Positions 14,632 to 22,551 of a stretch of DNA of 23,213 nucleotides are shown here, piece after piece. Positions within the stretch are counted from its first letter, which is position 1, and every line of letters begins with the position of its first letter. Both the position numbers and the translations under genes were made by a program. The DNA is from an uncultured Caryophanales bacterium (GTDB lineage: Bacteria; Bacillota_I; Bacilli_A; RFN20; CAG-826), in the NCBI GenBank assembly GCA_947303105.1, contig CAMYXQ010000003.1, positions 1-23,213 on the forward strand, in the 5' to 3' direction. The notes beneath the pieces were generated by a model, which was given only the letters and a program-made list of their open reading frames with translations, ran no database searches and was not told the DNA's origin.

Positions 14632-15854
14632 AATGCCCAGGTGCCGTTTTTGAACAACTGAACTTCGGTGCCGTCTTCTTTGACGCCGACGATGCTTAAG
14701 TCAGCGGTCCCAATCATAAAGTCAACGTGACTCAACGAATGGTTGATGCCAAACTTGGTGATTTCTTCGAGGGTATATTTTTCGAAATTGGGATAAAGAT
14801 TGGGGAAACCGGTGCCAATGGCCAAATGGCAGCAGGCATTCTCATCGTAAAGGGTGCTGTAGAATAACAACCCGGTCTGGTTGATGGGCGAATCGAATGG
14901 GACGAGGGCAGCCTCGCCGAGGTAACTCGCGCCTTCGTCGAGGGTCAAAATGCTACGAAGAGCGGCTTCGCCTTTTTCGGCACCGCAATCAACGACTTTG
15001 CCCTCATGGAAACGCATCCAGAACTTATCGATAAGCTGTCCTTGGTAAGCAAGGGGCTTTGAGGCATAGACGATGCCTTCCGCTTCGCCGCGTCTTGGAG
15101 AGGTGAAACACTCTTCGGTCGGAATGTTCGGCTGGAATGACGTTCCGTCGATCGTCTTCTCCGCGCCACCGAGAAAAATCACGCCAGGAATGAGGCCAAT
15201 TTCCAAATCGGTACCGTTTTTGCTCGAATATTTCAATTTGCGGAGTTTCAAAGAGTTCAGAACATCACAACGGTTTTTCAGTTCCTCTTCATGGGCTTTC
15301 CACGCTTCGACGGCATCGACCTTATCGCACCGAGCGGTATATAAAACGGCATCCCAAAGCTTTTCCACCGCCTCTTCTTCCGCGAGGTCGGGGAAAACCT
15401 TCTTGGCCCATTTCGGGGTCGGCACGCCAACGATCGTCCATTGATGCTTGTCTTCTCGGGCATCGATATATTCGCGGGTCGCTTGGTAACGGATGCTGCG
15501 GGCTTGGGCAACTTTGTTGGCGTCGACGCCGGCGAGTCCATCGGGATCATCCCCATCAAGCCAAATCAATACGGCGAGCTCATCGGTTTGGAATTTCTCA
15601 AAACCGATATCGTACGCGGTTGCGCGACCTAAGTCTTCGGCTGAAGCGTATTTAAAGCCAACGCGGTCAACCGCGAAAGAACGCCAAGACATGACAACGC
15701 GCTTGGCACCGGCTTTGTAGCACTCTTCCGCGACGATGGCAGCGAACTCTTCTATTTCCGGGTTCGCACGGATGACGACATATTGTCCGGGCTTGACGAC
15801 CGCGCCGATGCGGACGGTCAACTCAGCGTATTCACGAAGTTTTTCTTGGTTCAT
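14628..15854 (-). CDS. Aminopeptidase of family M29 (AmpS/PepS type)
   Basis: A 408-residue cytosolic metallo-aminopeptidase that removes N-terminal residues from peptides. Family landmarks are KPGQYVVIRA near the N-terminus, NIPTEECFTSPRRGEAEG (243-260), YLGEAALVP (311-319), CCHLAIGTGFP (341-351) and HSLSHVDFMIGT (372-383). By position, Glu247 or Glu248, Glu314, His343, His376 and Asp378 are the likely ligands of the two-metal centre. Length is normal for the family. GGGGGT precedes ATG 15854 by about 6 nt. It stands alone between the folD-operon terminator and the converging polY-yolD pair, so it is probably monocistronic. Confidence 0.92.
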   Translation of the reverse strand: MNQEKLREYAELTVRIGAVVKPGQYVVIRANPEIEEFAAIVAEECYKAGAKRVVMSWRSFAVDRVGFKYASAEDLGRATAYDIGFEKFQTDELAVLIWLDGDDPDGLAGVDANKVAQARSIRYQATREYIDAREDKHQWTIVGVPTPKWAKKVFPDLAEEEAVEKLWDAVLYTARCDKVDAVEAWKAHEEELKNRCDVLNSLKLRKLKYSSKNGTDLEIGLIPGVIFLGGAEKTIDGTSFQPNIPTEECFTSPRRGEAEGIVYASKPLAYQGQLIDKFWMRFHEGKVVDCGAEKGEAALRSILTLDEGASYLGEAALVPFDSPINQTGLLFYSTLYDENACCHLAIGTGFPNLYPNFEKYTLEEITKFGINHSLSHVDFMIGTADLSIVGVKEDGTEVQLFKNGTWAF

Positions 15855-15875
15855 ATTGATACCCCCGATGACTCA

Positions 15876-15881
15876 ACTATA
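15876..15881 (-). promoter_or_regulatory. Candidate -10 element of the aminopeptidase promoter
   Basis: TATAGT on the minus strand lies 22 nt before the ATG at 15854. The best -35 upstream (TTGTAA) is 19 nt away and weak, so this is tentative. Confidence 0.35.
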
Positions 15882-15910
15882 ATGACACGAACGCGGAAAT
15901 TTACAAAAAG

Positions 15911-15931
15911 AAAAGCCGGAAATCCGGCTTT
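15911..15931 (-). terminator. Terminator of the folD / ThyX-like operon
   Basis: AAAGCCGGA (15912-15920) pairs with TCCGGCTTT (15923-15931). On the minus strand the hairpin is followed by TTTTCTTTTT, a clear U-tail, 16 nt after the stop of the ThyX-like gene. Confidence 0.85.
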
Positions 15932-15946
15932 CTATTGTGTTTTCTA

Positions 15947-16552
15947 TCAGATGAATTTATCAACGCCGGTCAATTCGACGAAGTGCGGGAGTTTCTCGCA
16001 CCAATCGCAGAAGACGTGCCATTCTTTGAGTTTGTGATGGCGGCGCTGGATATACATGGTCTTGAGCTGCTGATAGTTGGTGATCATCGTGGCAGTCAGG
16101 CAGAAGCCTTCCGGCAACGAGGCGACGATGATTCTCCACTGGGCCTTTCTCTCATCATCGTGTTCCGGGCCTTCGGGGATCTCGCGATAGGCAGCGACGA
16201 GTTCCTGAACACGGCGGATGATCGCAGGATCGGTTTCATCGACGCACTGTTCGGCGACGTCGAACTTCAAAAGGCAGTGCATGGTCGACTGGCTGCTGAC
16301 GAAGTCAAACCAGTGATACCGCTGGGCCTCTTTCCACCAATAGAGCGGGGCGCAGACGTCGACGTGAAGGGTGATACCCTTCAAATAGTTGTCGTGGCCT
16401 TCACCGGTATGGCAGGAGCCGAGTTTTTGAGCGCGAAGGTAGTCCTTCTCGTTGGACGCGCTCGTGTCCACTTTGGTACGGAGCGGATTGCCAGAAGCCT
16501 TAACGGCGCGGTCTAATCCATAGACATACTCATTACCGACGGAAAAGTTCAT
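15947..16552 (-). CDS. ThyX-like protein of uncertain function
   Basis: A 201-residue protein that resembles flavin-dependent thymidylate synthase (ThyX) in layout but is not a standard one. It has LRAQKLGSCHTGEGHDNYLK (39-58), APLYWW (68-73), QRYHWFDFVSSQSTMH (77-92) where ThyX has its RHRxxSxxxxSxRY block, and TNYQQLKTMYIQRRHHKLKE (158-177) like the second substrate-binding helix. The RHR signature is not intact, so making dTMP cannot be assumed. I recall similar proteins in Bacillota and their phages carried as hypothetical. Its ATG overlaps the folD stop (ATGA); FolD makes the methylene-folate used by ThyX, which supports a folate-linked role. This function is inferred. Confidence 0.6.
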   Translation of the reverse strand: MNFSVGNEYVYGLDRAVKASGNPLRTKVDTSASNEKDYLRAQKLGSCHTGEGHDNYLKGITLHVDVCAPLYWWKEAQRYHWFDFVSSQSTMHCLLKFDVAEQCVDETDPAIIRRVQELVAAYREIPEGPEHDDERKAQWRIIVASLPEGFCLTATMITNYQQLKTMYIQRRHHKLKEWHVFCDWCEKLPHFVELTGVDKFI

Positions 16553-17340
16553 TGTTTGAATGCCTCCAATAAATTATCTAATAAAGCCAAACGGGTCAGT
16601 AATCCAACCCCACCCGGCACAGGTGTCTGCAGAGCGACCGGAAGCCCCGGTTCGCAATCGCCGTGAAGATGTCCTTCTTCATCGCGGTTGATGCCAACAT
16701 CCACCACAAAGGCGGACGGTTTTAGTTCATACGAGGAATCGATGACGCCGCGTTTCCCAACGGCAACGACGATCAAATCGGCATGGGCCAAATAGAATCT
16801 CTTATCTTCTTCGCTGGTCTTGCTGTGGATGACGGTGACGTTGCAACTGCGTTCCAGCAGCAAGCGGGCCATCGGTTTGCCAACGATTTGGCTGCGGCCG
16901 ATCACGACGGCATTCTTGCCGACGAACGGGAATCCTTCGTGGGTCAAATAATCCACGATGCCCTTCGGAGTGCAGCAAACATAATGGCTGCCAGGGACGA
17001 ATCCATCGACGTCTTTGGCCGGTGAGATGATGGCGTTCACCATACCCGGCGACAGATGCTTCGGAAGCGGAAGCTGGACCAAAATGCCATGAACGGAAGG
17101 ATCTTCATTCTTTTTAATAAGAATGCGCTTCAGTTCTTCAGCGGTCGTTTCGGCTGGCAAAGCAACGTGTTCCGCCTCAAAGCCGACTTCGGCGGAATCT
17201 TTCTTTTTCCCGCGGATATAGGCTTGGCTCGCGGGGTCTTCTCCGACGGAGATAATGCAAAGTTTCGGCGGTTTTTCGGCAGAGGAAATCTCTTGACGGA
17301 TTTCTTCTTTCCTCAACGCCACATATTGTTTGATATCCAT
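16549..17340 (-). CDS. folD: Bifunctional methylenetetrahydrofolate dehydrogenase / cyclohydrolase FolD
   Basis: FolD interconverts 5,10-methylene-, 5,10-methenyl- and 10-formyl-tetrahydrofolate in the cytosol using NADP. Visible landmarks are YIRGKKK (Tyr41 and Lys47 equivalent to the catalytic Tyr50/Lys56 of the E. coli enzyme), VQLPLP (88-93), KDVDGF, the nucleotide-binding GRSQIVGKPMA and PVPGGVGLLT near the end (usually PVPGGVGPMT). At 263 residues it is about 20 shorter than usual, mainly at the N-terminus, which begins MDIKQYVALRKEEI directly in the first helix. The ribosome site is weak (TTTGAAGC). Its TGA overlaps the next gene by 4 nt, so both are co-translated. Confidence 0.94.
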   Translation of the reverse strand: MDIKQYVALRKEEIRQEISSAEKPPKLCIISVGEDPASQAYIRGKKKDSAEVGFEAEHVALPAETTAEELKRILIKKNEDPSVHGILVQLPLPKHLSPGMVNAIISPAKDVDGFVPGSHYVCCTPKGIVDYLTHEGFPFVGKNAVVIGRSQIVGKPMARLLLERSCNVTVIHSKTSEEDKRFYLAHADLIVVAVGKRGVIDSSYELKPSAFVVDVGINRDEEGHLHGDCEPGLPVALQTPVPGGVGLLTRLALLDNLLEAFKQ

Positions 17341-17383
17341 GCTTCAAAACTAACACAAACGACAAGCGACTTCACGCATGAAA

Positions 17384-17419
17384 AATAAAAAACCGCCTGC
17401 TGGCGGATTTTATTTTTTT
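17384..17419. terminator. Terminator downstream of secG
   Basis: CCGCC (17393-17397) and GGCGG (17402-17406) around TGCT, with A-rich left and T-rich right flanks, make a U-tailed hairpin on either strand. On the minus strand it ends the secA-to-secG gene block and insulates folD, which must therefore have its own promoter in 17341-17383; none stood out there. Confidence 0.85.
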
Positions 17420-17426
17420 GCTCGGC

Positions 17427-17717
17427 TTAGAAACGGAAGAGAGCGATGGCTCCAGCGGCTTCGGGCTCGCTGCCACCAGACTTCGATCCGGTCGCGACGA
17501 CGATCAGCAACGCGATGAACAAGAAGAGGATCGCGAAACCGAAGGTGAGCCAAGAGACGACTTTCTCGCTGCCGCGTTCTTTCGTCTTGGCGAAGACATT
17601 CAAACCACCACCGGTGATGGCGCCGGAAGCGCCTTCGGACTTACCACCCTGAAGCAAGCTCAAAATGATCAGGATGAGAGCCACGATGATGAAGATGATG
17701 TCATACCACTTAAGCAT
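17427..17717 (-). CDS. secG: Protein translocase subunit SecG
   Basis: A 96-residue membrane protein of the SecYEG channel. Two hydrophobic helices (~4-22 and ~54-75) flank LLQGGKSEGASGAITGGG (21-38), the LLQ..KG.G....GG loop that identifies SecG. The tail after the second helix (KSGGSEPEAAGA) is small and polar. It ends a block that begins with secA at the window's right edge. Only AGCTCGAAAATT lies between a 14-nt hairpin and the ATG, so no good Shine-Dalgarno site is visible. Confidence 0.92.
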   Translation of the reverse strand: MLKWYDIIFIIVALILIILSLLQGGKSEGASGAITGGGLNVFAKTKERGSEKVVSWLTFGFAILFLFIALLIVVATGSKSGGSEPEAAGAIALFRF

Positions 17718-17790
17718 AATTTTCGAGCTGCGCCATTTGGCGCCTAATAACTTTACTCAATTTCGGTTGCTTAGGCAACCCGAATTTCCC
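17718..17790 (-). promoter_or_regulatory. secG leader with two hairpins
   Basis: Between the HAD stop and the secG start there are two inverted repeats: GGTTGC-TTAG-GCAACC (17765-17780), extendable with one bulge, and the palindrome GCGCCATTTGGCGC (17730-17743), which ends 12 nt before the ATG. Neither has a U-tail in the minus direction, so neither looks like a normal terminator. They may be mRNA-processing or translation-control structures. Confidence 0.4.
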
Positions 17791-18423
17791 TCAATTGGCA
17801 AGCAATTCCCGTAAGTCGGTGATTTTTTCGCCTTCATAGGCGGGGAATTCGCCCTTTCTATCGATGAGAATGGCATGGATTCCGCCGTTGTGGGCCGTTT
17901 CGGGATCCTGCAAGGAATCGCCAACATAGACGACTTTGTCACGATTTATGTCAGGCCAATACGCCATCGCGGCCTCCACTGGGTCCCCAGAAGGTTTCGG
18001 CCGGCGATCGGGTGAGCGGCCAACCACGAACTCAAACAATGATTCGACGCCAAACTTTTGAAGTAACCCACGGATGTGAGGTTCTCCATTCCCAGACATA
18101 ATGGCAACCCGCTTGCCTTTCTCTTTTAGAGAACGTATGACTTCAACGGTTTCGGGGAAGATTTTCACGAGAGCGAGGAATTCCGGATTGTCCGTGTTTG
18201 CCCTGATTGTCTGAATTAGAGTGTTGCTTTCCTCTTCGCTGAGGTTGTAGTGGGCGCAAGTTTGCACCAAAGCATAGTGCATTTCGCGGGCCACGTCCTC
18301 GGGGGTGCAAGGCAAACCAATGGCTTCAAATCCGCGCCGATAAGTCCCGACTAAAGAAGCGTGGGTATCAAAAATAGTCCCATCAAAATCGAATAAAAAA
18401 GCATCAAATTGCGCGGTTTTCAC
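17791..18423 (-). CDS. HAD-superfamily phosphatase (phosphoglycolate phosphatase-like)
   Basis: A 210-residue HAD hydrolase. Motif I is FDFDGTIFD with nucleophile Asp12 and Asp14, motif II is IMSGN (Ser110), motif III Lys143 in RRPKPSGDP and motif [13 protein letters not shown] with Asp169 and Asp173. The helical cap inserted after motif I (~20-85) puts it with the Gph/PgmB-like subfamily I enzymes, but the substrate cannot be read from sequence. The start codon is GTG at 18421-18423, overlapping the uvrB stop as GTGA, so it is translated in coupling with uvrB. It may dispose of a phosphorylated by-product of DNA repair; that is a guess from position. Confidence 0.85.
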   Translation of the reverse strand: MKTAQFDAFLFDFDGTIFDTHASLVGTYRRGFEAIGLPCTPEDVAREMHYALVQTCAHYNLSEEESNTLIQTIRANTDNPEFLALVKIFPETVEVIRSLKEKGKRVAIMSGNGEPHIRGLLQKFGVESLFEFVVGRSPDRRPKPSGDPVEAAMAYWPDINRDKVVYVGDSLQDPETAHNGGIHAILIDRKGEFPAYEGEKITDLRELLAN

Positions 18424-20393
18424 AACAATCCCTTCAATTCGAGCATGATATCGCGTAGTTCGGCGGCCCGCTCAAAGTCATATTCTTTTGCCGCTCTCCG
18501 CATCTGTTTTTCAACGTCTTTGATCCGCAATTCGATTTCGCCACGGCTCATCTTGCCTTGGAAAATATCCTCTCGTTCATCGTCGATGTTGGAAAGAGGC
18601 GGACGAATCTCTTTAATGATGGTCATCGGCACAATGCCGTATTCTTCGTTGTAGGCTTCCTGAATCGAACGGCGGCGTTTTGTTTCTTCGATGGCGGAAT
18701 GCATGGCATCGCTGATTTCATCGGCATACATGATGACTTTGCCATTGGCATTTCGCGCGGCACGGCCAATGATCTGAATCAAGGAGGTCCGGCTGCGCAA
18801 GAAACCCTCCTTGTCGGCATCTAATATGCAAATGAGGGACACTTCTGGGATATCCAAACCCTCGCGGAGAAGGTTGATGCCCACCAGAACATCGTATTTG
18901 CCTTTCCGTAACTCATAAATGATCTGGGTCCGTTCCAAAGTTTTGGTTTCGTTATGGAGATAGGTCACCTTGATGCCTTCGGCTTTGAGATAAGAAGTAA
19001 GGTCTTCCGCCATTTTGATTGTTAGAGTAACAATCATGACACGCTCATTGCGTTCGATTCGTTGGTGAATCTCCTTGAGAATATCATCGACTTGTCCCAA
19101 AGTGCGCCGGACTTCGATTTGCGGATCCAAAAGCCCTGTGGGTCGGATAATTTGCTCCGCAACTTCGTAATTGGCCCTCTTGAGCTCATATTCGCCAGGA
19201 GTGGCGCTGGTGCAAACGATTTGATTGGGCATCAGATCTTCAAATTCGGCAAAACTCAATGGTCGGTTATCGAGAGCGCTCGGCAGACGGAAACCATACT
19301 GGACCAATGTTTCTTTTCTGGAACGGTCACCGAAATACATGCCACGAATTTGCGGAATCGATACGTGTGATTCGTCAATTAATAACAGGAAATCCTTTGG
19401 GAAATAATCGATGAGAGTCCAAGGACGCTGACCTGGTTTACGTTTGTCGATATGGCGGGAATAATTTTCAATCCCTGGGCATCTTCCAAACTCCAAAAGG
19501 GATTCGATATCGTTTCTTGTGCGCATCTCAAGTCTTTCAGCTTCAAGGAGTTTCCCTTCGCTCTTAAGGACTTTGAGTCTTTCCTCTAATTCGGCTTTGA
19601 TCGTCACGCACGCTTCTTCGATACGTTTCTTTGTTGAGGCGTGGTCGTAGGCCGGGTAAATGGGGAATGTATGGTAATTTTCAAGGATTTCGCCCGTTAA
19701 TGAGGCGCATTTTGAGATTTTTTCCACCTCATCTCCGAAAGTTTCGATGCGGATGAAGTATTCGCTCGTGGACATTGGGGCGATATCGATAATGTCACCC
19801 CTGACGCGGAAACAGCCGGGCGTTAGATCGTAGTTATCGCGAGAATATTGCGCTTCAACGAGCTTTTGGAAGAGGGCTTTTCGATCCAAAACGTCCCCTT
19901 GCCTGATTTCGAAAACCAAACCGCGATATTCATCCGGATCACTCAGACCATAGATGGCGGCAACGGATGCGACGACAATCGTATCAGACCGCTCTAAAAG
20001 CGAATTCACCGCACTCGTACGTAACATCTCAATTTCGTCATTCATCATGGCTTCTTTTTCGATGTATGTGTCGGTCTTTGGGATATATGCTTCTGGTTGA
20101 TAGAAGTCGAAGTTCGAAACGAAATACTCGACGCGATTATGAGGGAAAAGGCTCTTAAACTCCCCATAAAGCTGCGAGGCAAGAGTTTTGTTATGTACTA
20201 AAACCAAGGTCGGGAGATTCACGGCCTGAATAATGTGCGCATCGGTAAAAGTCTTTCCGGTGCCGGTCGCTCCGAGAACAACCTGCATCCGCTTTCCCTT
20301 TTGGATACCCTCTAAAATCTGGGCGATCGCTTTGGGCTGATCCCCAGTTGGCTTATATGGTGAAACTATTTCGAATTTGTGGGAATGATCCAT
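18420..20393 (-). CDS. uvrB: Excinuclease ABC subunit B (UvrB)
   Basis: UvrB is the damage-verifying, helicase-like subunit of nucleotide excision repair; it is loaded by UvrA and recruits UvrC. The 657-residue protein has the Walker A GATGTGKT (41-48), the beta-hairpin region [20 protein letters not shown] (~92-111) that inserts between strands, the LLIDESH motif, the C-terminal helicase motif with QIIGRAARN, and a UVR domain at the end ([20 protein letters not shown]) for UvrC contact. Length and domains are complete. The ribosome site AAGGA precedes ATG 20393, 2 nt after the yitT stop. uvrA is not in the window, so the usual uvrB-uvrA pairing is absent at this locus. Confidence 0.97.
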   Translation of the reverse strand: MDHSHKFEIVSPYKPTGDQPKAIAQILEGIQKGKRMQVVLGATGTGKTFTDAHIIQAVNLPTLVLVHNKTLASQLYGEFKSLFPHNRVEYFVSNFDFYQPEAYIPKTDTYIEKEAMMNDEIEMLRTSAVNSLLERSDTIVVASVAAIYGLSDPDEYRGLVFEIRQGDVLDRKALFQKLVEAQYSRDNYDLTPGCFRVRGDIIDIAPMSTSEYFIRIETFGDEVEKISKCASLTGEILENYHTFPIYPAYDHASTKKRIEEACVTIKAELEERLKVLKSEGKLLEAERLEMRTRNDIESLLEFGRCPGIENYSRHIDKRKPGQRPWTLIDYFPKDFLLLIDESHVSIPQIRGMYFGDRSRKETLVQYGFRLPSALDNRPLSFAEFEDLMPNQIVCTSATPGEYELKRANYEVAEQIIRPTGLLDPQIEVRRTLGQVDDILKEIHQRIERNERVMIVTLTIKMAEDLTSYLKAEGIKVTYLHNETKTLERTQIIYELRKGKYDVLVGINLLREGLDIPEVSLICILDADKEGFLRSRTSLIQIIGRAARNANGKVIMYADEISDAMHSAIEETKRRRSIQEAYNEEYGIVPMTIIKEIRPPLSNIDDEREDIFQGKMSRGEIELRIKDVEKQMRRAAKEYDFERAAELRDIMLELKGLL

Positions 20394-20395
20394 GA

Positions 20396-21439
20396 TTATT
20401 CCTTGTTTTGTTCTTCGTTTTCAGTGACCTTTGTTTTAGGTTTTTTTGTAACTCTATTCAGTCTTTTTCTGGTCACTAATGGGTCGAATCCCTCGCCATT
20501 AATACCGCGCGCTTGGCTGAAAACCACAAACGCGGTCGGATCTACTCTGGCAATCAATTCGCGGATTTCCACCTCTTCATGGTGGTAAATAACAACGCGC
20601 AAAAGTTTCTTGGGTTGGCCGCTGTATCCGCCGACGGAATCAATTAACGTGGTTCCGTGCCCGGAACGGCTTTGGCCCATTTGCTCATGGACATACTTTT
20701 GAATTTCTTCGTATTTGTCGCTGATAATGTCGACGATGATATACGAGCTTAGATAGATATAAACGTACTGAATAGCAACCGCTGTAACAAATGCGGTTAA
20801 AATGCCAATCAAACCAGGAATAATTTGACGAAATACCACTATACCGATGATGACGAGAATTCCATCGAAAATGAAGGAGGAAAGATCTTCTTTGATGACG
20901 GTGTATTTGGCCATGATTCGGGAAAGGATATCCAAGCCGGCAGTCGATCCGCCGCCAATATAGCTGACGGCTACGCCGATACCGGAAACGGCGCCCCCGG
21001 CCAGACCCATTAAGATCGTTGTGCCCGTCATGGAGAAATCGCTAGATTTCGCGGCTTCATAAACTTCGGCCAGTCCGATCTTGGGGCCGATATTCAATGC
21101 CATGAACGCGGCGTATAGGCCCGCGAAGGCTAAACCGGCGAAAACAGTTTTGAGACCAAAGTTTTTACCCAAAACAATCCAACCAACGAGGAGAAGAATC
21201 ACTTGGACAATCGCCGAAATGGTCGAGTTTGTATCAAAACCCCAAATCGGTTCTAAGTAATGGTTAATGATGATGCCGATGGAAGCAACACCACCGCAGA
21301 CGATATTGCACGGCGTGATGAATAACGCATCGGCGAGGGCGACCAAAAGGCAGCCAAGCAAAACGAGGGAGTATTCCTTTACGCAACGCTTGACTTGGTC
21401 CTTTGTGGGCTTGGACCGTTTGACTCGCTTATTTTCCAT
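20396..21439 (-). CDS. YitT family membrane protein (DUF161 plus DUF2179)
   Basis: A 347-residue integral membrane protein with a basic N-terminus, five or six hydrophobic helices (~23-235) and repeated glycine-rich loops such as [20 protein letters not shown] and [13 protein letters not shown], typical of YitT. The cytoplasmic DUF2179 domain (~240-325) contains [15 protein letters not shown] and [19 protein letters not shown]. Function in the family is not established. I chose ATG 21439, which overlaps prfB by 11 nt, over an upstream GTG at 21445, because GGAG is then about 10 nt away; the GTG would be only 4 nt from it. It sits inside the secA-prfB-uvrB block. Confidence 0.9.
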   Translation of the reverse strand: MENKRVKRSKPTKDQVKRCVKEYSLVLLGCLLVALADALFITPCNIVCGGVASIGIIINHYLEPIWGFDTNSTISAIVQVILLLVGWIVLGKNFGLKTVFAGLAFAGLYAAFMALNIGPKIGLAEVYEAAKSSDFSMTGTTILMGLAGGAVSGIGVAVSYIGGGSTAGLDILSRIMAKYTVIKEDLSSFIFDGILVIIGIVVFRQIIPGLIGILTAFVTAVAIQYVYIYLSSYIIVDIISDKYEEIQKYVHEQMGQSRSGHGTTLIDSVGGYSGQPKKLLRVVIYHHEEVEIRELIARVDPTAFVVFSQARGINGEGFDPLVTRKRLNRVTKKPKTKVTENEEQNKE

Positions 21440-22539
21440 TGCCACGGCTCTCCATCTCTAGGTACGCGTATAGGAAGCGTTCGATGTTTCCATCCATAAC
21501 GCCATTGACATCTGCGGTTTCCTCGCCGGTTCGATGGTCTTTGACCATCGTGTATGGACAGAACACGTAGCTGCGGATCTGAGATCCCCACTCAATGTTC
21601 TTTTGTTCGCCAACGATTGATTTCATTTGGGCTTCGCGCTCTTCGAGTTTTTTCTGCATGAGTTTGTTTTTAAGCATTTCCATACAGGTCGCCTTATTCA
21701 TAAGTTGGCTGCGTTCAATCTCGCATTGCACGACAATACCCGTGGGCAAGTGGGTGATACGGACGGCGCTGGAAACTTTATTCACGTTCTGACCACCGGC
21801 TCCGCCGGAACGGAACGTATCCACACGTAGATCCTTCGGATCAATCTCGACCTCGCTCACGTCGGCGAACTCAGGCACGACGTTAACGGACGCGAATGAT
21901 GTGTGGCGACGAGCGCTCGCGTCGAACGGGGAGATGCGCACAAGGCGGTGCACACCCTTTTCGCCCTTGAGTAAGCCATAGGCATGGACGCCCGTGATTT
22001 TGATCGTGGCGGATTTAAGACCGGCTTCGTCACCGTTCTCATAATCCAAAACTTGGTATTTGAAGCCTTCGCGCTCGCAGAAACGGCCGTACATACGGAA
22101 CAGCATATCCGCCCAGTCTTGGGCTTCCGTTCCGCCTGCGCCAGGATGGACTTCGAGGACGCAATTCAGGCTGTCGTATTCGCCGGAAAAAAGTAATAAA
22201 TTCCGCAAATCGGTGATTTTTTTCTCTAAATCGGGCACCAAAGACACCGCGAGATGGAACATATCCTGATCCTCCGCGGCCAATTCCAAAAGGTCGGTCA
22301 GGTCCTGATAATCCTGACGGATCGTCTGATAGGACTCGACCCGTTTCTTGGCATCCGAAAGCTGGTTCACAACCGCGACGGCGGCTTTCTGGTTCTCCCA
22401 AAAACCTTCAACGTTTTGTTGTTCTTCTAAGTCGGCGATTTCTTTATTCAAACGGTCGAGGTCAAAGAGAATCACCGAGCTGCGATACCATAGACCCGAT
22501 TTGCTGAGTCTTCTGTTTTAATTCGACGAGCTCTTCCAT
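21429..22539 (-). CDS. prfB: Peptide chain release factor 2, with programmed +1 frameshift
   Basis: RF2 ends translation at UGA and UAA. The gene begins at ATG 22539 after AGGGGAATAGA, runs 25 codons and meets an in-frame TGA at 22462-22464 inside CTT TGA C, the conserved RF2 shift site; moving +1 there continues for 344 codons to TAA 21429-21431, giving about 369 residues, the usual RF2 length. The shifted part has HPGAGGTEAQDWA, RISPFDASARRHTSF with the UGA-reading SPF, and SGGAGGQNVNKV with the catalytic GGQ. When RF2 is scarce, stalling at UGA favours the shift, so the gene controls itself. It lies 12 nt after secA, as in many Bacillota. Confidence 0.96.
22460..22477 (-). promoter_or_regulatory. 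prfB programmed +1 frameshift site
   Basis: On the minus strand, GGTGAT (22471-22476), three nt TCT, then CTT TGA C (22461-22467). CTT TGA C is the standard slippery codon plus stop. The upstream GGTGAT matches the 16S tail through AUCACC, instead of the AGGGGG used in E. coli prfB. Confidence 0.85.
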
Positions 22540-22551
22540 TCTATTCCCCTC

